From: JABJPM01 sp964344655
GTDB lineage: Archaea; Nanobdellota; Nanobdellia; SCGC-AAA011-G17; PNOQ01
Assembly (NCBI GenBank): GCA_964344655.1
Contig: CAYFOF010000005.1
Span: forward strand, 1 to 54,195
DNA length: 54,195 bases
Direction: 5' to 3'
The notes under the pieces are model-generated. The model was not told the DNA's origin. It did no database searches and saw only the letters and a program-made list of their open reading frames with translations. Position numbers and translations under genes: made by a program. The first letter of the stretch is position 1; each line of letters begins with the position of its first letter. Of this stretch, positions 26,254 through 34,137 are shown in pieces.

Positions 26254-26577
26254 TTATTCCGTTAAGCTTACTATTGCTTCAGCTAAGTCGCCATTAGATT
26301 TTTCTAAAGCTTTTTTTGCTTCTTCCTTAGAAACGTTTGCTTGTTCTGCAACAGTATTAATATCTTCTTCAGAAATTTGAGATTCTTCTGTAACTTCTCC
26401 CATGATTTGGAAAGTTTTTTGTCCCATCATGTCAACTTTTGTTACAGAAGGATTTTTTATAACTAAATTTTTTTCTGGAGTTTTTATTATTACTTCAGAT
26501 GCATCTATTTCATCTTGTTTGATGCCCATTTTTTGCATCATTTTATTCATTTGTCTAGGATTCATTCCAGGCATCAT
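26254..26577 (-). CDS. nac: Nascent polypeptide-associated complex protein (archaeal alpha-NAC)
   Basis: A 107-residue match to archaeal NAC. The Met-rich ribosome-binding start MMPGMNPRQMNKMMQKMGI precedes the NAC beta domain (EVIIKTPEKNLVIKNPSVTKVDMMGQKTFQI) and a C-terminal UBA domain (VAEQANVSKEEAKKALEKSNGDLAEAI). It forms a homodimer that shields nascent chains at the ribosome exit. It overlaps the Sec61-beta stop by four bases, linking nascent-chain handling to the translocon. Confidence 0.96.
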   Translation of the reverse strand: MMPGMNPRQMNKMMQKMGIKQDEIDASEVIIKTPEKNLVIKNPSVTKVDMMGQKTFQIMGEVTEESQISEEDINTVAEQANVSKEEAKKALEKSNGDLAEAIVSLTE

Positions 26578-26741
26578 AGTAATTTAGCACCCCAAGTATG
26601 TAATATTACTTCTAGAATTATTATTAATAATATGAATAAAACTACAGTACCAGGTTTAAATTGAATATTAGATGTTGATTTATCTGAATACCTTATTAGT
26701 CCCCCCATTCCGGAAGGTAATTGTACTTTATTGTCTGCCAT
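26574..26741 (-). CDS. secG: Preprotein translocase subunit Sec61-beta (SecG-type)
   Basis: A 55-residue ORF below usual length cutoffs. It starts MADNKVQLPSGMGGLIRYSD, matching the archaeal Sec61-beta pattern of a short cytoplasmic PSG-x-G-L-x-R-Y segment. FKPGTVVLFILLIIILEVIL follows as a single tail-anchor helix. It is an accessory subunit of the SecYEG/Sec61 channel. The stop overlaps the nac start (ATGA at 26574-26577). It is transcribed from the bidirectional promoter region at 26.75-26.88 kb. Confidence 0.92.
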   Translation of the reverse strand: MADNKVQLPSGMGGLIRYSDKSTSNIQFKPGTVVLFILLIIILEVILHTWGAKLL

Positions 26742-26752
26742 ATTTTAACTTT

Positions 26753-26877
26753 GTACCAATGCGTATACGCCTTGTATCCTCCAAATTCACACTCTTTTTC
26801 TGTTGGAATACTATAACATTGGTACATTTATAAAGGTTTCTTCTGCAACGCTACAAAAAGTGGCAATAGTACCAATG
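26753..26877. promoter_or_regulatory. Bidirectional promoter with three GTACCAATG elements
   Basis: The same 9-mer occurs three times in the space between secG (minus) and the secretion operon (plus): GTACCAATG at 26753-26761, its complement CATTGGTAC at 26817-26825, and GTACCAATG at 26869-26877. A perfect palindrome GCGTATACGC (26761-26770) adjoins the first. A near-symmetrical TATA element (ATTTATAAAG, 26826-26835) could serve both strands. The layout suggests operators for one regulator controlling both directions. Confidence 0.6.
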
Positions 26878-26979
26878 AGATGACTCCTTTAGTTAGGTAT
26901 TGAAAATTTGCTACATTTATCCGTGAGCAATTATAAATTAAAAAGCATATTTAGTTCTAAAACTGATTTGGAGGTCAAA

Positions 26980-27297
26980 ATGAAGCTTGCTTTAATGTTT
27001 GTGTTGGTGCTGATGGCATTGCCGTTTGTAACTGCATTTGATTTAGGTGAAGAAATAACAGAAGAAGATCAAGAAGACTTTGATGAGATTTTAGAGCCTG
27101 TAATGAAGATATATAATTTTGTTAAATACTCTGCGACTGTTTTAGCTGCATTGTTCTTGGTTTTTGCTGCTATAAACTTTATGGGTTCTGGAGATGACCA
27201 AAGAAAAAGAGAAGGGGCAAAGAAGAGTATTGGTTATACGTTGATGGGATTGTTGATTATATGGGCAGTGCCTTTAGTAATTGACTTTTTGGTATAA
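26980..27297 (+). CDS. VirB2/TrbC-like type IV secretion pilin
   Basis: A 105-residue protein with a signal peptide (MKLALMFVLVLMALPFVTAF), an acidic linker and two hydrophobic helices. The helices are separated by a short basic cytoplasmic loop (FMGSGDDQRKREGAKKSIGYT), the plan of VirB2/TrbC pilins. I chose ATG 26980 because TTTGGAGGTC is a good ribosome binding site just upstream; an in-frame start at 26908 lacks one. It is first gene of a four-gene secretion/conjugation-like operon. The leader from the TATA at 26826 would be about 125 bases, unusually long here. Confidence 0.78.
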   Translation: MKLALMFVLVLMALPFVTAFDLGEEITEEDQEDFDEILEPVMKIYNFVKYSATVLAALFLVFAAINFMGSGDDQRKREGAKKSIGYTLMGLLIIWAVPLVIDFLV

Positions 27298-27310
27298 GGA
27301 GATTGAATAA

Positions 27311-28201
27311 ATGAGGAAACTATTGTTTGTCCTAGTGTTCATTCTGTCGATTCCTTTTGTTTCGGCAGATGATGACGATTGTGGATTAGATAATCTGGCA
27401 GTGTGTATCCCACAAAAGATGGTGGAGTTTGTGGTTAGTATACTAAACGCACCCGCTGATTTTCTATTGGATTCTATTAGAGATTATCTTACTGAGCCTG
27501 TTGAGATAGAACACTTTAAAGGACTATGGCAAATAATGGTTTATATTTTATCAATCTTTTATGGGTTATTTCTCTTATTTGCTGGATATCAGTTCATTAT
27601 CTCTGGAAATGATGTTGTTAAACGAGAGATGGCTAAAGATTGGTTAAAGAATATTATCTTTATGATATTCTTTGTTCAGGGATCTTACATTCTGTATAAG
27701 CTTTTGTTGGCTATGGGTGCTGGATTATCTGAAGGAATAATGGGTTTGATTAGCAATAGTTTCTTTAATATTACAGGAAGTTCTTTATCTGAGTTGGGAT
27801 TAGAGCTTGTTTTTAGTTTCTTTTACATCAATGTTCTTACCTTGACTTTAATTATGCTCTTTATGAGATATTTGTTAGTTAGCTTAGGAATTGCTATATT
27901 TCCTTTGGGGTTGTTTTTGTATTTCATTCCACCATTAAGGGGATATGGCAAATTAATAATTGAAGTTGGATTGGTTTTGGTTCTATTGCCCTTCTTTCAG
28001 GGTTTGATACTTTTAATTGGATCTATGTTAGTTCAACTTCCATTATTTGATGATTTGAAAATAATTGTAATGATTGGTAGCTTTAGCATGGTTAATTTGG
28101 CTATGTTATTTTTGATAGCTTTGGTTGGAATTAAAGCTGTTACTTATGTTGGAGGAATATCTGGTAGTGTAAAAGCTGCTATCAAATACCTTGGAGTATA
28201 A
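27311..28201 (+). CDS. VirB6/TrbL-like polytopic membrane protein
   Basis: A 296-residue protein with a signal peptide (MRKLLFVLVFILSIPFVSA), a short acidic cysteine-containing segment (DDDDCGLDNLAVCIP) and six to seven membrane helices. Position and topology match the inner-membrane channel component of archaeal type IV secretion systems. The ribosome binding site is AAGGAGAT. It sits between the pilin and the VirB3-like gene with 13- and 2-base gaps. Assignment is from context and topology rather than a strict motif. Confidence 0.72.
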   Translation: MRKLLFVLVFILSIPFVSADDDDCGLDNLAVCIPQKMVEFVVSILNAPADFLLDSIRDYLTEPVEIEHFKGLWQIMVYILSIFYGLFLLFAGYQFIISGNDVVKREMAKDWLKNIIFMIFFVQGSYILYKLLLAMGAGLSEGIMGLISNSFFNITGSSLSELGLELVFSFFYINVLTLTLIMLFMRYLLVSLGIAIFPLGLFLYFIPPLRGYGKLIIEVGLVLVLLPFFQGLILLIGSMLVQLPLFDDLKIIVMIGSFSMVNLAMLFLIALVGIKAVTYVGGISGSVKAAIKYLGV

Positions 28202-28203
28202 AT

Positions 28204-28587
28204 ATGACTTATGAAATACCACAGGAACTTGAATATAAGGAAAAGATAGTTTTCGGGTTAGATTTTAGTCAATTAATTTACTTATTGATATTCGGGTTTA
28301 TTATTTTGGTTATTCTATTCAAAACAGGATTGAATCAAGACTTAAGATTTTTCTTAGCTACAATTTTCGCAGTTCTTGCAATTTGTTTTATGTTCTTTAA
28401 CCTTAAGCAGAGAATCAAAGATTTCTGGGATTGGTATAAATTTAGAGAGTTCAAAGTAGCTAGTCTAAGAATGAAACGACTAATCCCAGAGATCAATATT
28501 GAAAATAATGTTTTAGAAGTGGGAGGTAAAAATGGAAAAGATAGCAATACTAAAAATAAAACCTATCAACTTTCAGATATTGAATGA
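28204..28587 (+). CDS. VirB3/PrgI-like membrane protein
   Basis: A 127-residue protein starting MTYEIPQELEYKEKIVFGLD, a PrgI/VirB3-type opening. Two closely spaced membrane helices (about 22-60) and a basic cytoplasmic tail follow. In related systems this small protein is encoded directly before, and works with, the VirB4 ATPase. Here its 3' end overlaps virB4 by 56 bases. Confidence 0.78.
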   Translation: MTYEIPQELEYKEKIVFGLDFSQLIYLLIFGFIILVILFKTGLNQDLRFFLATIFAVLAICFMFFNLKQRIKDFWDWYKFREFKVASLRMKRLIPEINIENNVLEVGGKNGKDSNTKNKTYQLSDIE

Positions 28588-31261
28588 AAAGGAAAAAGAG
28601 GCAATAACAGAAACGTTTCAGAAGTTTTTGAATAGTTTGGATTTTCCAATCCAGATTTTAATGACTACTACTAATCTAGATTTAGAGGGTTATTTTAATC
28701 TACTAGAAAAAAGAGTTAAAGAAACTATAAAGAAAACTGAGAATAAAATTTATAGCAAGAACTTAAAATCTTACAGAACTCATATTGAAACAGTAATAAA
28801 AGAAAATAAAGTAATGAATAGAAATTTCTATATTATTGTTAAGGAATCTATTGCAATTAATCTAGATATTCAGATTAGTATTCTGCAAGAAAAATTAGAT
28901 AATCTAAAAATTGAAAGTGATAGACTAAAAGATGTTGAAATTAAAGAGTTGTTAATCGATTTCTTTAATGAGGAATATAAAGATAAAGAACCCGAAACTA
29001 CTATTGACAAAGATCTTTTAATGCATTATTTAATCGCTCCTAAAAAGATAAAGAATTTTAGAGATTATTTGAGTGTTGATAACAAATTAAACAGAATTAT
29101 TTCTGCTAGTGGCTATCCAAGAATGGTTGAACCAGGATTTTTAGATAAAGTAATCACAACTTCTGGCAACTTTGATTTGAGTATTCATATTGAGCCTTAT
29201 TCTATTGAAAGCACAATGGTTATGTTAAATAAACAACTCCAAAAGCAAAGGGCTGATTTATATTCTTCTGAGTTAAAGAAAACAGTTAATCCTTCTTTGG
29301 AAATAAAATATAAAGATACAAGAAATGTTCTTGAAAATCTACAAAAAGGTCAGGAAAAACTGTTTAATGTTTCTCTCTATATTAACTGCAAGGCTGATGA
29401 TTTGGAAGAGTTAAATTTACTAACTAAGAAAATACAATCTGAACTAAACTCCATTATGATTATGCCTAGTATTCCTAGCTTTAGGATGGTTCAGGGTTTA
29501 AAATCTACTACTCCTTTTGCTTATGATGAGTTGAAGATTAAAAGAAATATTACAACAAAAGCTTTAAGTGCATTTTTCCCATTTACTTCAAGATTCTTAG
29601 AAATAGATGATTCTGGAATTTGGTTTGGTTCTAACAAGAATAATATTCCAATAGTGAGAGATATCTTTAAATTTACTAATCCAAATGGATGTATTTTGGC
29701 TACTTCTGGCTCTGGTAAATCATTTTTCTCTAAGCTATTGATTTCAAGACAGTTACTTAACGGAACCAAAGTTATGGTTATTGATCCACAAAGTGAATAT
29801 GTTAAGTTAGTTGAGAAATTTGATGGACAAGTTATTAATATCTCTAAAGAGAGCAAGACAATAATTAATCCTTTAGATTTAATGGGGCATGATTATGCTG
29901 AAAAGAGATTATCTTTAATGGATTTACTTAATGTTATGCTTGGAGAACTATCTGAGCCACAAAAAGCTGTTATGGATAAGGCATTAACTAAGACTTATTC
30001 TAAGAAAGGTATTACAAATGATGCTAAAACTTGGAATTATAAACCACCAATTTTACAGGATTTACTTAAAGAATTAGAAAGGATGGAGAAGCGTTCTACA
30101 GTTGTTGAAAAACCAACTTATCAAAGTTTGATTAATAGACTAAGCATGTATGTTGATGGTGTTTTTAGTTTTATGAATACTCATACTAAATTGAATTTTG
30201 ATAATAGATTTGTTTGTTTTAATATTGGTGAGATGCCTAAGCAAGTAAAACCTGTAATTATGTTTTTGATTTTAGATTATGTTTACACTAAAATGAAGAA
30301 AGATTTAGAGAGAAAAATCTTGGTTATTGATGAGGCTTGGAGTTTGTTATCAAGAGCAGAAGATGCTGGATATATTTTTGAGATTGTTAAAACTTCTAGA
30401 AAGTTTAATCTTGGTTTGTTATTATTAACACAAGATGTTGCTGATTTACTTGGAAGTAAAGCTGGAAATGCTGTTCTGGCAAATTCTGCTTATACTTTTT
30501 TGATGAAACAAAAGCCTGCAATAATAGATTCGGTTGTTAATACTTTTCAGTTAAGCTCTAATGAAAGAACTAAATTGTTAACTGCTCCTGTTGGAGAAGG
30601 TGTTTTAATTACTGAAAATGATCATACTGAATTGAAAGTTATTGCTTCTGAAGAAGAGCATAAAGTTATTACAACTAATCCTGATGAGATTTTAAATGGT
30701 GGTGAAAAAGAAGTTCGAAAGGGTATTGAAAAAGAAGTTAATATTAATTTAGATGAGGAAAAAAGGTTCTTTAGGAAAAAGGATATTTCTGAGGATGAGT
30801 TGATTTATCTGGTTAATAATTGTTATACATTAAGCTCTCATGTTAATTTGCTTGGTGGTCGGCGGGAGGATTTTTTGCTTAAACCAGATGAGAATGAGAG
30901 TGAAGCACATTTCTTTTTGATTAAAGCTATTGAAGAACATTTAGAGAGATATACAAAGAACGTTAAACTGTTTAACACAACTAAACCAGATATTGTGTTT
31001 AAGGATAAAGAAGGAAAAGTCTGGGCTGTCGAGGTAGAGACAGGCAGTAAGAAGGACAAGAAGAGGTTGGAGGAGAAGGTAAGAATTCTGAAAAAAAATC
31101 TCGGCGGGCGGTGGTTTTTCGTTGTTACAAATGAAAAAACCAAGAAGATGTATGAGAAGTATGGCGAGACGCTAACAAGGTTTAATGTGCCAGAAAGATT
31201 GGCGGAGATTTTCGGAGGGGGCGAGAATGAGGTTAAGATTGCAGAAAGAAAGGCAAAATGA
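28532..31261 (+). CDS. virB4: VirB4/TraC-like conjugation ATPase with C-terminal nuclease-like domain
   Basis: A 909-residue protein after a GGAGGT ribosome binding site. The N-terminal 300 residues match the TraC/CagE-type region. The motor has Walker A ATSGSGKSFFSK (about 389-400), Walker B KILVIDEAW (about 595-603) and a RecA-like LLLLTQDVADLLGS strand. From about residue 785 an extra domain appears: SEAHFFLIKAIEEHL, then KPDIVFKDKEG, then VWAVEVETGSKKDKK. This E...PD...ExE-K layout is typical of PD-(D/E)XK nucleases and of replication-relaxation proteins. The last 250 bases are distinctly richer in G. VirB4 proteins normally lack such a domain, so this looks like a fusion. Confidence 0.88.
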   Translation: MEKIAILKIKPINFQILNEKEKEAITETFQKFLNSLDFPIQILMTTTNLDLEGYFNLLEKRVKETIKKTENKIYSKNLKSYRTHIETVIKENKVMNRNFYIIVKESIAINLDIQISILQEKLDNLKIESDRLKDVEIKELLIDFFNEEYKDKEPETTIDKDLLMHYLIAPKKIKNFRDYLSVDNKLNRIISASGYPRMVEPGFLDKVITTSGNFDLSIHIEPYSIESTMVMLNKQLQKQRADLYSSELKKTVNPSLEIKYKDTRNVLENLQKGQEKLFNVSLYINCKADDLEELNLLTKKIQSELNSIMIMPSIPSFRMVQGLKSTTPFAYDELKIKRNITTKALSAFFPFTSRFLEIDDSGIWFGSNKNNIPIVRDIFKFTNPNGCILATSGSGKSFFSKLLISRQLLNGTKVMVIDPQSEYVKLVEKFDGQVINISKESKTIINPLDLMGHDYAEKRLSLMDLLNVMLGELSEPQKAVMDKALTKTYSKKGITNDAKTWNYKPPILQDLLKELERMEKRSTVVEKPTYQSLINRLSMYVDGVFSFMNTHTKLNFDNRFVCFNIGEMPKQVKPVIMFLILDYVYTKMKKDLERKILVIDEAWSLLSRAEDAGYIFEIVKTSRKFNLGLLLLTQDVADLLGSKAGNAVLANSAYTFLMKQKPAIIDSVVNTFQLSSNERTKLLTAPVGEGVLITENDHTELKVIASEEEHKVITTNPDEILNGGEKEVRKGIEKEVNINLDEEKRFFRKKDISEDELIYLVNNCYTLSSHVNLLGGRREDFLLKPDENESEAHFFLIKAIEEHLERYTKNVKLFNTTKPDIVFKDKEGKVWAVEVETGSKKDKKRLEEKVRILKKNLGGRWFFVVTNEKTKKMYEKYGETLTRFNVPERLAEIFGGGENEVKIAERKAK

Positions 31262-31348
31262 GACAGGAATTGGGTTTGGGGGGCTAAAATTTTGTTGTGT
31301 TTTCCCCAATAATACCTATTCACAATCAAATATGGAGGTTAAATAAAA

Positions 31349-31486
31349 ATGGAAGAAAATAAGTTTGAACCAATTGTGGAGTTTAATGTGAATTTAAGTA
31401 AAGACGGGAAATATGTAATACATAAAACTACAATAACTAGTATTAAACCAGTGAACTTTGTAAAGAAAGTTTTGGAAGGCAACTAA
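31349..31486 (+). CDS. Small orphan protein (45 residues)
   Basis: It begins MEENKFEPIVEFNVNLSKDG after a clear GGAGGTT ribosome binding site (31334). The ORF ends KVLEGN inside the ascending arm of a terminator hairpin. No homologue is recognised. It looks like a short beta-hairpin protein. Confidence 0.6.
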   Translation: MEENKFEPIVEFNVNLSKDGKYVIHKTTITSIKPVNFVKKVLEGN

Positions 31487-31499
31487 GCCTTCCTTTTTT
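31474..31499 (+). terminator. Hairpin plus T-run terminator
   Basis: GGAAGGC (31474-31480), loop AACTAA containing the stop codon, GCCTTCC (31487-31493), then six Ts. A perfect 7-bp GC-rich stem with a T-run is bacterial-like and stands out in this genome. It lies 10 bases before the histone start, so it might also modulate histone expression. Confidence 0.7.
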
Positions 31500-31508
31500 A
31501 TTTTCAAA

Positions 31509-31703
31509 ATGATTTCATTAAATTCAGTTGAAAGGATATTGAAACAAGAAGGTGCTGAACTAGTTAGTAGAAACGCTAAGAAAACTATGAGAATTGTTTT
31601 AATAGATTATGCTAAAATTATTGCTAAAAGAAGTATAGAAATGGCTAAACACGCTAATCGTAAAACAGTTAGGAGTGAGGATGTTTTGTTGAGTAAGAAT
31701 TAA
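31509..31703 (+). CDS. Archaeal histone
   Basis: A 64-residue single histone fold of normal archaeal length. SLNSVERILKQEGAELVSRNA (helix 1), AKKTMRIVLIDYAKIIAKRSIEMAKHANRK (helix 2) and TVRSEDVLL (helix 3) fit the HMf pattern. It forms dimers that wrap DNA. I see no TATA box at the expected distance; a terminator hairpin lies directly upstream. It lies between the secretion operon and the regulator cassettes, so it may be a chromatin protein carried by the element. The stop overlaps a convergent regulator by four bases. Confidence 0.9.
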   Translation: MISLNSVERILKQEGAELVSRNAKKTMRIVLIDYAKIIAKRSIEMAKHANRKTVRSEDVLLSKN

Positions 31704-32548
31704 TCCATTTCAGAAAGTATTGACTTGTTAATTTGTTTTGCCATTTCTAAATTTTTTATAACAGTCATCTTAACTTTAACTTTTTTATTAGCAATTTCAG
31801 ATAATTCATTTAGATTTATTTTATATATTGATTTATTTTTTTTGAAGAACTTATCCATGTCTTCTACAATTTCTTGAGGAAATTTAACTTGAACTATTGT
31901 TTCCCCATATGTGCCCATATAATAAGACCTATCAAATGCTGAAGAGGAGGGGTTAATTTTTGTTTTTAGCCCTATTTCTTTATAGAATTTCCAAATACTT
32001 TTATCTAATGGAGTATTCCCTGTACTGAGAATATATGATTTTATTCCTTTTTTCTTTAATCTTCCCATCATATGTTTTTCTCTATCTAAATGCAATAATC
32101 CCTCCCAAGCATGGGCACCTTGATAACAATTAATATTTGGATCTCCTTTTTTGAAGTTTTCAAACCAATTATCTATGATATCTTGCCAGAATTTCATTAG
32201 ATTATTAATAGAATCAAAAGTAAAGACATTTATTTCCCCCCTAATAGAATCCACTTTTGTTGGAGTAATTTTTGTTTTTGTAATGTCTTCATATAAAGAG
32301 TCTAGATATTTTCTTGATTTTTTAACCCATTCTTTATTAATTGAATATTTATTCTCTTTTTCTATTAGTATTCCTTCTTCTACTAATTGTAATAAGGCCT
32401 TTCTTACAGCTTGAAAAGTAACCGCCTTTCCATATCTTTTTCTTATATAATTTGTTAATTCTATGATTTTTAATGGATATTCTTTTGATAGAATACTAAA
32501 TACTAAAATTCTTACATTATCCTTCCTTGTATCTATATCTAATATCAT
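31700..32548 (-). CDS. HTH regulator with TrmB-like C-terminal sensor (cassette 1)
   Basis: A 282-residue protein. An N-terminal winged HTH (about 10-75: YPLKIIELTNYIRKRYGK, FQAVRKALLQLVEEGILIEK) precedes a 200-residue ligand-binding-like domain. It differs in detail from the four other TrmB-like proteins in this region but shares size, order and placement. A TATA box at 32571-32578 (minus) is 26-27 bases before the ATG, so it is leaderless. It is divergent from the small anchored protein at 32658, with an inverted repeat between them. Confidence 0.72.
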   Translation of the reverse strand: MILDIDTRKDNVRILVFSILSKEYPLKIIELTNYIRKRYGKAVTFQAVRKALLQLVEEGILIEKENKYSINKEWVKKSRKYLDSLYEDITKTKITPTKVDSIRGEINVFTFDSINNLMKFWQDIIDNWFENFKKGDPNINCYQGAHAWEGLLHLDREKHMMGRLKKKGIKSYILSTGNTPLDKSIWKFYKEIGLKTKINPSSSAFDRSYYMGTYGETIVQVKFPQEIVEDMDKFFKKNKSIYKINLNELSEIANKKVKVKMTVIKNLEMAKQINKSILSEMD

Positions 32549-32582
32549 TAAACTAAATAGTTTATTATTATTTTTAAACCTT

Positions 32583-32606
32583 TTGGTTTAACTATAATTG
32601 AACCAA
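32583..32606. promoter_or_regulatory. Inverted-repeat operator of cassette 1
   Basis: TTGGTTTAA (32583-32591) and TTGAACCAA (32598-32606) form arms matching at eight of nine positions. They lie between the minus-strand TATA of the regulator and the plus-strand start of its divergent partner, the position expected for an autoregulatory operator. Confidence 0.55.
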
Positions 32607-32657
32607 GCATTAATAATGTTTTATTTTACTATTTGTAAGTGATGATGGAGGTAAAAA

Positions 32658-33089
32658 ATGATTAATCCACTAAAAAAGATACCGGGAGAAATTGTAATAG
32701 CAGGAATTGCTATTGGTTCAGTAATTGGTGTTATAGGGTTAGAATACCTAACCAGAAATGATGCACCATCTTGGGATCAAACATATATGCATCAAACCTC
32801 AACACAGGAATCTAGTGAAAGTGTACTAGTTACTCGTGACGGTAAAGAATATGTTGTTTATGCAGTTCCTAAGGATTTTACTTGTGATGATTTATATCAC
32901 GCTAGAGAAATAGACAATCAAAGCAACCCTTCTTGGACAGAATCAAGAGAAGCTTGGAGGGGAGTAAGGGGAATAGGGAGAGGAGAAGAAATTAAATATT
33001 TAAGCGGTTCTCCTGCTAGAGTTGAAGATTCTGGAACTATTGTTTCAATAATTGGGATTGAACCTGAAGATATTCTAAAATGTAACTAA
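32658..33089 (+). CDS. Anchored small extracytoplasmic protein (cassette 1 effector)
   Basis: A 143-residue protein with a short basic start, one hydrophobic anchor (EIVIAGIAIGSVIGVIGLEYL) and an exported domain. VLVTRDGKEYVVYAVPKDFTC is a beta-rich segment and GEEIKYLSGSPAR could be a LysM-like end, but the match is weak. It has a GGAGGT ribosome binding site and the ACTATTTGTAAGTGATG leader element shared in part with other cassettes. Function unknown. Confidence 0.65.
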   Translation: MINPLKKIPGEIVIAGIAIGSVIGVIGLEYLTRNDAPSWDQTYMHQTSTQESSESVLVTRDGKEYVVYAVPKDFTCDDLYHAREIDNQSNPSWTESREAWRGVRGIGRGEEIKYLSGSPARVEDSGTIVSIIGIEPEDILKCN

Positions 33090-33099
33090 TTTTTTATTT

Positions 33100-34053
33100 T
33101 TAATATTTAATAGTTCTAACTTTGTGATATGGTTTATCTTTTAGATCTTTTTCTTGTCCTAAAATCCAAAGTAGCTCATTTATTTCATGACTTTCTACTT
33201 TCATATTTAATTTTGATTTAAAATATTTCTTGATTAATTCAACGGCATATATTGTTTTTAATCTTATTTCTGTTTCTTCATGGCTTCCGGGGGGAAGAAG
33301 GATATCATTATCTATCCTCCCTGCTAAACTTTCTGAATATTCTAAAATTCCAAATCTTCTTAATACTTGAGGAAGTTTATAATCTGCACAGGCAGTTAGT
33401 CTATTTATATTTCTAAGATTTGCTAAATTAGTTCCGTTAAATAATCTATAAAAGTCTAATACAAACAATTGGGCTTTTTTATTGAATTGTACTATCTCTC
33501 CTTCATAATGAGAATTATCTTCAAAAAAGTAGAAGGCTTCAGTTAAGAGATTAACTAGTTTAATTGCATCCCCTCTTGCTTTTTTAATTAGCTGTTTAAC
33601 GTCTCCATTGAATTCTCTAATTAAAACATTACCAATCTCTCTAACTATTTGATACCTTTCCTCAAACAAAGGAATTTCTACGCTTCCCTTCAAAATCTTC
33701 CGATACTCTTCTCTTGTTAAATTAGCCAAACTTTCCGCATTTAAGTTTAACGTTCCTTTTTCTACTGCGTTTCTTAAAGATAGAATCATTGCCCTAGCAC
33801 CATTTATTTTTTCTCCTTTATGGTTTATTTTCCAATTTGGTTCTCCCCAGTAAGAAAAGCTTGTCCCATCTAATATTAAGAGGAACAATAGCAATTCATC
33901 TTCTGAAAGATTTTCTAAATTATATTCGGGGTTGCTTAACCAATGATATTTTAGCAAATCTTTATGGTTTGATATTTCTGAGATATTTTCCTCTATAATC
34001 TTCACATTATTCTCTAACTTTCCAAATTTCCTTATTGTTGCTTTATTTATCAT
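33100..34053 (-). CDS. qng1: Queuosine-salvage glycosidase family protein (Qng1/DUF2419)
   Basis: A 317-residue protein matching the DUF2419/Qng1 family. It has SYWGEPNWKI, GARAMILSLRNAVEKG, LTREEYRKILKG, YFFEDNSHYEGEIVQFNKKA, LTACADYKLPQVLRRFG and LLPPGSHEETEIRLKTIYAV. In eukaryotes and bacteria the family hydrolyses queuosine 5'-phosphate to release queuine for tRNA insertion. Archaea normally make archaeosine, so the physiological substrate here is open. It is divergent from a two-module Lrp-like regulator, suggesting controlled expression. It is probably element-borne cargo. Confidence 0.85.
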   Translation of the reverse strand: MINKATIRKFGKLENNVKIIEENISEISNHKDLLKYHWLSNPEYNLENLSEDELLLFLLILDGTSFSYWGEPNWKINHKGEKINGARAMILSLRNAVEKGTLNLNAESLANLTREEYRKILKGSVEIPLFEERYQIVREIGNVLIREFNGDVKQLIKKARGDAIKLVNLLTEAFYFFEDNSHYEGEIVQFNKKAQLFVLDFYRLFNGTNLANLRNINRLTACADYKLPQVLRRFGILEYSESLAGRIDNDILLPPGSHEETEIRLKTIYAVELIKKYFKSKLNMKVESHEINELLWILGQEKDLKDKPYHKVRTIKY

Positions 34054-34137
34054 AATTATAGGTATTTTCTTAAATAAATAAGATTATTCATACTATTTTT
34101 TACAATAATAAACTTTATATACTAGAAATATTTAATT

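Noticed and set aside
30838..31329. 163-residue minus-strand ORF opposite the virB4 end
   Set aside because: Complementary to a clearly coding, G-rich region; composition is a shadow and it would oppose the operon.
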